Shown here: positions 57,965-64,000 of the stretch, piece by piece
Position numbering within the stretch: position 1 is the stretch's first letter
Layout: each line of letters starts with the position of its first letter
DNA from: Apostichopus japonicus
Taxonomy: Eukaryota; Echinodermata; Holothuroidea; Aspidochirotida; Stichopodidae
DNA length: 64,000 nucleotides
Reading direction: 5' to 3'
Assembly: GCF_037975245.1 (NCBI RefSeq)
Contig: NC_092580.1
Span: forward strand, 19,206,501-19,270,500
Notes under the pieces: model-generated
The model's database searches: none
What the model saw: only the letters and a program-made list of their open reading frames with translations
Told to the model about the DNA's origin: nothing
Program-made: the position numbers and the translations under genes

Positions 57965-58047
57965 CATTTTATGTTTACGGAATGATTCAATTCATGTCTC
58001 TAGATGAGTATATTGTAACAGTAACACTGTAAGGGAACAACGGACAA

Positions 58048-58899
58048 AAAATTAAATATATTTTCAGATCGTTACCAGCTAAATTATATATTCTTCTTAA
58101 TAAAAAAAATCCAATTAGTTGAAAAGTGTGACATATTGGCTAACCACACATTATAGTCACAAATTGTTTCATTAGAAACTGAAGTTTTGAAAATATTGTG
58201 CGTCAATTTCTCTGATGTCACGGCTAACAATGATACACGAGAATGTAAATGTTCTTTAATGTGAGCTTAGCAACATTTGACAAAAGTGTTGTTAATTGTT
58301 TCTGCATCAAAAGGTGCAAACCAAATTCCTCTCTAGTGCGTTTCTTTCATAAAATCTTCATTCAATGATATGAATGTTAAAAATTTTGTGATGTTTCATT
58401 TAATGTATCTAGCAACAGCAGACATCATCAAATGAGTTGCAAAAATATGTTTGTTAATTTAATTGAAATGTAGTCATCATTTTATTCACCAAAGCACATT
58501 GTAGTCTGACAAAAATGCTTTTGTTGTAGCACTGAATTCAGAATAAATTTTGGCATGCATGCAGTGAAGCAAACATTTCAGAGATTTGTGAACATTGAGG
58601 TATTGCCCATTGCATTTGGATATCCATAGGTATAAAAATAAAACTCTGATATGGAATAAACCCTGTTGCCCAATACCATGAATGGCATAACATATACACT
58701 TCATGACCACCAAGGTTGGTATATACAAGCGTGGTCGAACTATTAATGATTACCATACATGATCATTCTATTGGTTGAAAACTAAAACCATAACTCACAA
58801 ATAGGTCGAAGGAAATTAGAGTCGCGGGTAACAATGACACTGTCTAAAGAGACAGAAATCAAAGCTAGACTCCACAAAAGTGTTAACCCAAAAAAAGAT
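58048..58899. other. gene-free spacer and 3' flank of the sulfotransferase-like gene
   Basis: AT-rich sequence without supported coding frames; the two overlapping - strand frames near 58486-58756 have no family resemblance. It should include the 3' untranslated region of the - strand gene; a possible AATAAA on that strand is at 58481-58486, low confidence. Confidence 0.5.
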
Positions 58900-60691
58900 T
58901 CATATACAATGCTGTCTTATTTCGTTATAGTATGGCATTGAAGCATTCACACAGATTTCAATATCCCGTGACAATTTTTCCTCCGATTGTGTGTCCTTTT
59001 TTGTCTTATCCTGCGGGAGAAAGCAACTGCTACTTACTGCATTCTTCAACCAAACACTCTGGGAGGCAGTCTTCATGTACATGTACGAGCTATGCCATCG
59101 AGTACTCACTTCTGGACTAGGATCCCAAGAGAGCAACGTCTTGTCCCACGGAAATCCCACGGATTCAAAATATTTACGAAGGATCAACTCGGGATTAGCA
59201 AGAAGATCATCTGCTTCTATAACGACGGGAAGTCGACCGGTCGTGTTTTTGACGGTTTGCCATTTTTCATACAATTCTTTATAGAAGCGGTCCGGATGGT
59301 ATACGGGTAAATCGTGGATTATATCGGTGTCGTCTATATCCGATGCATTACGGCCTAACTCTATATTGCCTCCCCTCTTGAAAGATGCGAAGACCTTCTT
59401 CGGGTGACGAATTAAGAAGGTTTCCTGGAATGGAACGTCAGGGAGGTATTCAGTTAACGGAATACCGTCTATAGCATGACACATTTCCTTAACCAAGATA
59501 TACTTGCTTCTGGACTTCTCCAGCTGGCTTTTCACCCACAAATACCTGAATATAGGGAGAGAGTTGAAGAGAATGGGTTTACTTTGGATATTACCATCAC
59601 TTATTATGTACTTTTTACGGAAAAACATGGATGTCTATTTTTTATTTATTTTTTAACCAAATACGATTTATAATACAAATCGTGTGTGACAGTGTTATAG
59701 ATGCTTAAGTGTTTTTAAGATGTGTTATTAACACTGTTTCTGTTGGAGTTCAAATCAAGCACCGTTGTTGAGTTATCACTTTATCAAGCTTTTCTAGATT
59801 TTGACCCATGTTGACATCAAATGACCTTTGACCTTCAAGAGTTTTCAATAGGGTTCCTGTACTCACCAAGGAGCATCTACATACTCTTTGCCAGATTGAT
59901 ATGAAGACTGCGCCACTAAACTGGCGATGTTTTATACACTCACTGAGTATTCGACTAAGAATGCTAGACCAGTTTAACTGTGAGATATTTTGTTAATACC
60001 AAATGTCAGAGATGTTATTCCGGAAATTTATATACTTATCAATTCTTTTCGTTGTTGTTTGACTAATATAGCGACTGTCAGTTATTCTCCTATTCTTACT
60101 TTCTTTATATTCCTTTAGTTTTGTCTCAATTACAGTCACTTAGAAGAACTGGTTTTGGGAGAGATTTGCAGGCAATTTTTCTATGGCTGTAACGATCATG
60201 GTACCTTAGTATTTAAACTAAGCATGTAGAGTTCCATTTTTGAGAAATTATATTTTCATGATTAAATTCACATAATTGGCACTCCTTTAGTACTTGTATC
60301 TTACATTTCAATTATCCGTTTGTTGTTTCTTCCCTTTCTATTTCTTCTTTATTTTTACATGTGAAAATCAATTCAAATTTCTTACGTGAACTTCTCTTCA
60401 TCATATAGATTGTCTCTTGGTCCAAGTGTGCCAGTTGAGCTATCCAACTTGCTGTAAAAGTCAGCTAAGGTCTGCCGGTAGGACGCCATCTTTGGATTGT
60501 CTGGAAGGTAATCAGGGTTCCGCACCCTCAGATTTTCTTGGCAAATAAAATAAGGTTCAAACCAAACCTCCATGCCATCGATAAAACTGATGCATTTGGT
60601 GACGACAGTCGACAGACTTCTGGGAATACTCCAGAGCATCACCCTGGTAGGTTCACACTCTCCTGAATTCTGAGATTGGTCCATGATTTAC
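58900..60691 (-). CDS. sulfotransferase-like P-loop protein
   Basis: Two coding exons on the - strand: 60684-60386 (ATG at 60684-60682) and 59545-58900 (stop TGA at 58902-58900), joined at phase 2 through donor ACGTAAG and acceptor CTATATTCAG, giving 314 residues. A further acceptor (TTTCTTTAG) at 60693-60692 lies seven bases before the ATG, so a non-coding first exon lies upstream. Residues 18-30 (WSIPRSLSTVVTK) form the PAPS-type phosphate-binding loop of sulfotransferase-fold proteins. FLIRHPKKVFASFKR (about 143-157) is the 3'-phosphate-binding motif with R145 and S154. VVIEADDLLANPELIL and FPWDKTLLSWDPSP follow as in the family, which is often named branched-chain-aminotransferase-like in invertebrate annotations. 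No signal peptide or membrane anchor is evident, so a cytosolic location is likelier. Substrate unknown. Two broken relatives lie at 1700-2332 and 44187-44545. Confidence 0.88.
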
Positions 60692-60768
60692 CTAAAGAAA
60701 ATGTAGACCAAGATCAAAATTAAAAACAAAAACAAAGGCTTAGTGAGTTTGCTTGAGAGCGTCTAATG

Positions 60769-61139
60769 CAAGGGCGTAGGAACCGGGGGGCTGGGGGGGG
60801 GCGCTAGCCCCCCCAGTGAAAAATATGGGGGCGGAAGTATCATTCCGCCCCCCTCCCCCCCGCTTCGCAAGTCAGAAAACCCCTTTTTCATTTCCAAATG
60901 AGAAAAAAAATCTCATTTGGAGCACCAAATTGCATCTAAGGCCAGGTGAAAATACAAAATTAAGTTTACAAAATGGAGTGGGTGTTGAAGTGTGCTATAT
61001 TGCACCAAACTGCATCTGAGGCCACCTGGAAATGCAAAAAATTTCAAAGGGGAGGGGGACACCCCCTTAGACCCTTCCCCCACGCCGTCCATCAGTCTTC
61101 AGCCCCCCCCCCACTCAAAAGTACCTTCCTACGCCACTG
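60769..61139. mobile_element. 371-base hAT-like miniature element (GGGCGTAGGAA family)
   Basis: The ends are CAAGGGCGTAGGAACC and, inward from the right, CAGTGGCGTAGGAAGG. They are flanked by a perfect 8-base duplication GTCTAATG (60761-60768 and 61140-61147). It lies just upstream of the coding start of the sulfotransferase-like gene, inside what is probably its leader intron. The inside repeats GCACCAAA(T/C)TGCATCT twice. No coding capacity. Confidence 0.9.
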
Positions 61140-61614
61140 GTCTAATGTAACGCTGCATGCAAACAAAATTTTCAAGTTTCTACGTCACATGACCTTTTGG
61201 TCTCCATGCACAGGGTAGCAATACGATTACTCTTCTTACTAAGGTGAATCTACATTCTGACTAGAATGTCATCGAAAGTGTTTCCTTTGCACCTATTGTA
61301 TTTAAAAAAAATATATTTTCAGAATTTGACCTCAGGTGTATTTTCTTTTCATAAAAATGTTACTTATGGAGTCACTGCAACTACATTTTCAGACTTTTGA
61401 CTGCTGTTTACCTCCACTGACCTATGAATGCAGTGAAACAATAGGGTTTTTGTAGTCACTATAAACTGTACCCACATACCATCTATGAACCCCAACCAAG
61501 TTTAACTTTAAAAGATGTTGAGATAACAGAAGGTTTGCAAATTGTTACCTCTGGTGACCTCAAATGACCAAAAAAGTCATTGCATCCAAGAAGGTAGATA
61601 AAGGTCCATGTTTA
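61140..61614. other. intergenic, no feature seen
   Basis: No gene or repeat was recognised between the two inverted-repeat elements. Confidence 0.5.
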
Positions 61615-62035
61615 TGGCAAGCCATGTGGGACAAACACTGCATAATTTATGCGCGTATTAATTGGAATATATACGTGTATATTTTATTAGCCAATTATAT
61701 TGCTTAAATATATCCGCGTATTTATTCGAATATATACACGTATTAATTCGAATATATACACGTATTAATTCGAATATATACACGTATTAAATAAAATAAA
61801 TATGGGGTTTAAATCCAATATATACACGGATTAATTAGAATATACACGAAAAAAACATTTCCGCACTTGCTTTGTACATATATCAATGATCAATGTTTTG
61901 GCGGGCTCGCGAGATCGCTTGAAAAAGCGAAACTTTATACATGTACAACACATGTATATTTGAATTAATACGTGTATATATATTCGAATTAATACGCGGA
62001 TATATTATGCGGTGCTTGTCCCACATGGCTTGCCA
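61615..62035. mobile_element. 421-base AT-rich element with long terminal inverted repeats
   Basis: The left end TGGCAAGCCATGTGGGACAA and about 50 further bases return in inverted form at the right end (TTGTCCCACATGGCTTGCCA-type, one mismatch). Inside, a 22-base unit (AATTCGAATATATACACG plus TATT) is tandemly repeated three times at about 61727-61795 and also inverted near 61950-62000. No target duplication could be fixed. No protein frame. Confidence 0.8.
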
Positions 62036-64000
62036 CACATGTTAAACTAAAGAGTGGTTGCTTTCTCGTTTCAACAGAAACACATATGCATCCCCCCAAC
62101 CCCACACTTACACAATACACACACACCTGTCTGGTAAATACTCCCATGCTGAGAGGGGGTACAATAATATGCATGTACAGTACTGCGATAGTGGCGCCAT
62201 TTGATCAATAATTATTTAGATGGTACGTGTTATTGTTCTTACTGTTGAGTGTTACGTCCGGATATAAGTGAACTTCGTAGCCTAAACTGCCTGAATGTAA
62301 TCTGACTTATTGCAAATGTTCATCCTACACATATACTAATCTGTGGCTAGCATGAAGAGATAATAGAGTAACACCATCCACAAGCTGGACAATGCGCGAC
62401 CGCTTACGCTAATGACAGACAAGCTAATTAGCACGACTGTATGAAAGCGCCGTGTTTGATGTACTAAAACTAAATTGACCTAACATTTCAAATGCTGCAA
62501 GTAAAACAAAAGAATCATAAGCATGCAGCTATGCAAAATTATAAATGCTTTTGCAGGCCGCACCATGTATATGTATAACTAACGTACGTACCGATATCGT
62601 TGTTCAGTTGCCAACAGCGCAGTGGAAAAGAGACTCAGCCGAAATTTATAGCACATATATATGCGTAAATATAGCTTGACCAACACACATTGAATACATG
62701 CCTACCTGGTAGTATAGAACAAAATGACGAACGGACTCTTCCAATGTCCGCATGGGGTACATCGGGTCAGGCGCTGGAAAGTTTGGATATTAATTGCGTT
62801 GTTACTGCAAACTCGTTGTGGTAGTAGGACAAGGTCAGGTAACCAACTGATTCTGTGCTCATTTGGTCGATCACAAGATGTTTTTTCCCTTTTATATTGA
62901 ATGAAGTATTTTCATGCATTTAATGAGTAGACCCATATCCTTGTTAAAACTCACTTACTGACTGCAACAAGGCTATACAGATACCAGCAAATTTATAACA
63001 TACATACCACCTGCTGTTATCGAGGAACCTATTGGATGTCAACCCTATAGAACAAAACTTTCCGTCATGCATGTCACCATGGAGGTAAAAACAAAGCTTC
63101 CATGAAAGTGTAATTTTTCCTCCTTTCCTGTATTGCATGTGGGTATGGGTGTTTATGTGTGTGTATTTATGTATGCCTCCAATTGATATTTCCGATCTGT
63201 AATCAAACCAATCATAATTGTATGATGCTTTTATACATATTGTGTCAGCCTTTTCTCAGGAATCACAATTAGCGTAAGGGGAGGATGACAATCAAAAAAG
63301 TGTCAATATGACAGGAATGGTAATATTATCAGAAGGGTATAGGTTTCATTGAGGGTGTGGGGGGGGGGGGGGTACACTATTTTTGGTAAGCCCGGGCAAG
63401 TGAGTAAAACTGGTGAGGTTTAATGGTAAAATTCCCAGAAGCCACAGACTTTCTCTTTCTAGTAGGCTACAGTGATTTTTCAAGTGCAAAATACGTGCTA
63501 GAAAAGGAGGAACGTATCTCTTTAATCCATCTTCTTGTTCTTCTTTTAGCTACAACTCGTAGGGGGGGTACCCTAATTACCCCTAATAGACATTATGGGA
63601 TGAATATACCTTCAAAGGGTACTACTTACTCCTCCATTGCCCAGTCTAGACACCGTCCTATATGATATAATTATAATATAATTTTTGAGGAAGGGTCGTT
63701 AAACACCCCCCCCCCTCCCCTAATTCAAATTGCGCGCCTACGCCAATGATAGTTCCACCTTTCGAAATCTACTGCCTTGGAACCGTATACTGAAATACCC
63801 TAAATTTCCGTGACATGTAGGCCTAGTCATTACAGAATACAGAACAGAATATAAAAAAAAAAAGAAAACGGTCGGAATGGACTGAAAAGAAATCACAATC
63901 TATAAATTTGCTAACCAAAACAACTACATTAAGTTCAGATTCTTATTAGTAACTGGAAAATATTCATGCCTGACGACATACATCAACTTCGTCATGTTTT
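62036..64000. other. right flank of the window, no gene seen
   Basis: Short frames such as 62944-63138 and 63423-63665 lack family resemblance and splice context. A poly(G) run sits at about 63358-63372. The stretch 63700-63750 (CCCCCCCTCCCC, GCGCCTACGCCA) resembles one end of the miniature element at 60769-61139, but no partner end was found. Confidence 0.5.

Larger units (their letters stand above)
55705..58047 (+). pseudogene. FReD3: remnant of a third fibrinogen-domain gene copy
   Basis: Segments 55705-56874 and 57965-58047 align with FReD1 intron 1, exon 2, intron 2 and part of intron 3. The exon 2 remnant at 56480-56523 has lost its first six bases and its donor GT has become TT. The sequence holding exon 3 is missing; a 1,090-base element (56875-57964) occupies the place. 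Exons 1, 4 and 5 were not found. It can no longer encode the protein. Confidence 0.85.

Noticed and set aside
63423-63665. 80-residue frame near the right end
   Set aside because: No family resemblance or splice context; neighbouring poly(G)/poly(C) runs suggest element remnants.

Overview
This is a eukaryotic, intron-rich, AT-rich nuclear window, most likely from a marine invertebrate deuterostome and probably an echinoderm of the sea cucumber type. That guess rests on family resemblance: sponge-type short-chain collagen C4-like proteins, ficolin/FReP-type fibrinogen-domain proteins and a branched sulfotransferase-like family, together with many hAT-like, LINE and SINE insertions. No database search was possible, so the organism is an inference.

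Layout. (1) 1-4.9 kb: a frameshifted sulfotransferase-like pseudogene on the + strand, then gene-free DNA. (2) 4.9-36.5 kb: four tandem + strand paralogues (called here CL-A, CL-B, CL-C and CL-D) of a secreted protein. Each has a signal peptide, a basic cleavage site (weakened in CL-D), a 7-triplet collagen stub and a cysteine-rich short-chain-collagen C-terminal domain. All four have six coding exons with the same phases (0,1,1,1,1) and encode 307-311 residues. CL-B, CL-C and CL-D lie in repeated units of about 9 kb, flanks included; CL-A is older and divergent. A 5'-truncated LINE with a reverse transcriptase separates CL-B from CL-C. (3) 38.5-52.3 kb: two + strand tandem paralogues (FReD1, FReD2), each with five coding exons and 261 residues, encoding a secreted single fibrinogen-like domain. 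Both have matching TATA box, initiator and poly(A) signals. FReD2 carries two non-autonomous hAT-like insertions whose empty sites can be read in FReD1. (4) 55.7-58.0 kb: a decayed third FReD copy, split by a 1.09-kb hAT-like element that itself contains a 0.4-kb hAT-like element. (5) 58.9-60.7 kb: an apparently intact two-coding-exon sulfotransferase-like gene on the - strand. A broken fragment of the same gene lies just after FReD1, so FReD plus sulfotransferase may have been an ancestral duplication unit. (6) 60.7-64 kb: two more inverted-repeat elements and no recognisable gene.

The collagen-stub and fibrinogen-domain families are both secreted and cysteine-stabilised, and together they hold the two modules that ficolins fuse in one chain. 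A locus for extracellular recognition or matrix proteins is a reasonable hypothesis, but the sequence does not prove it. Exon models were built by hand from GT/AG sites, reading phase and agreement between paralogues.
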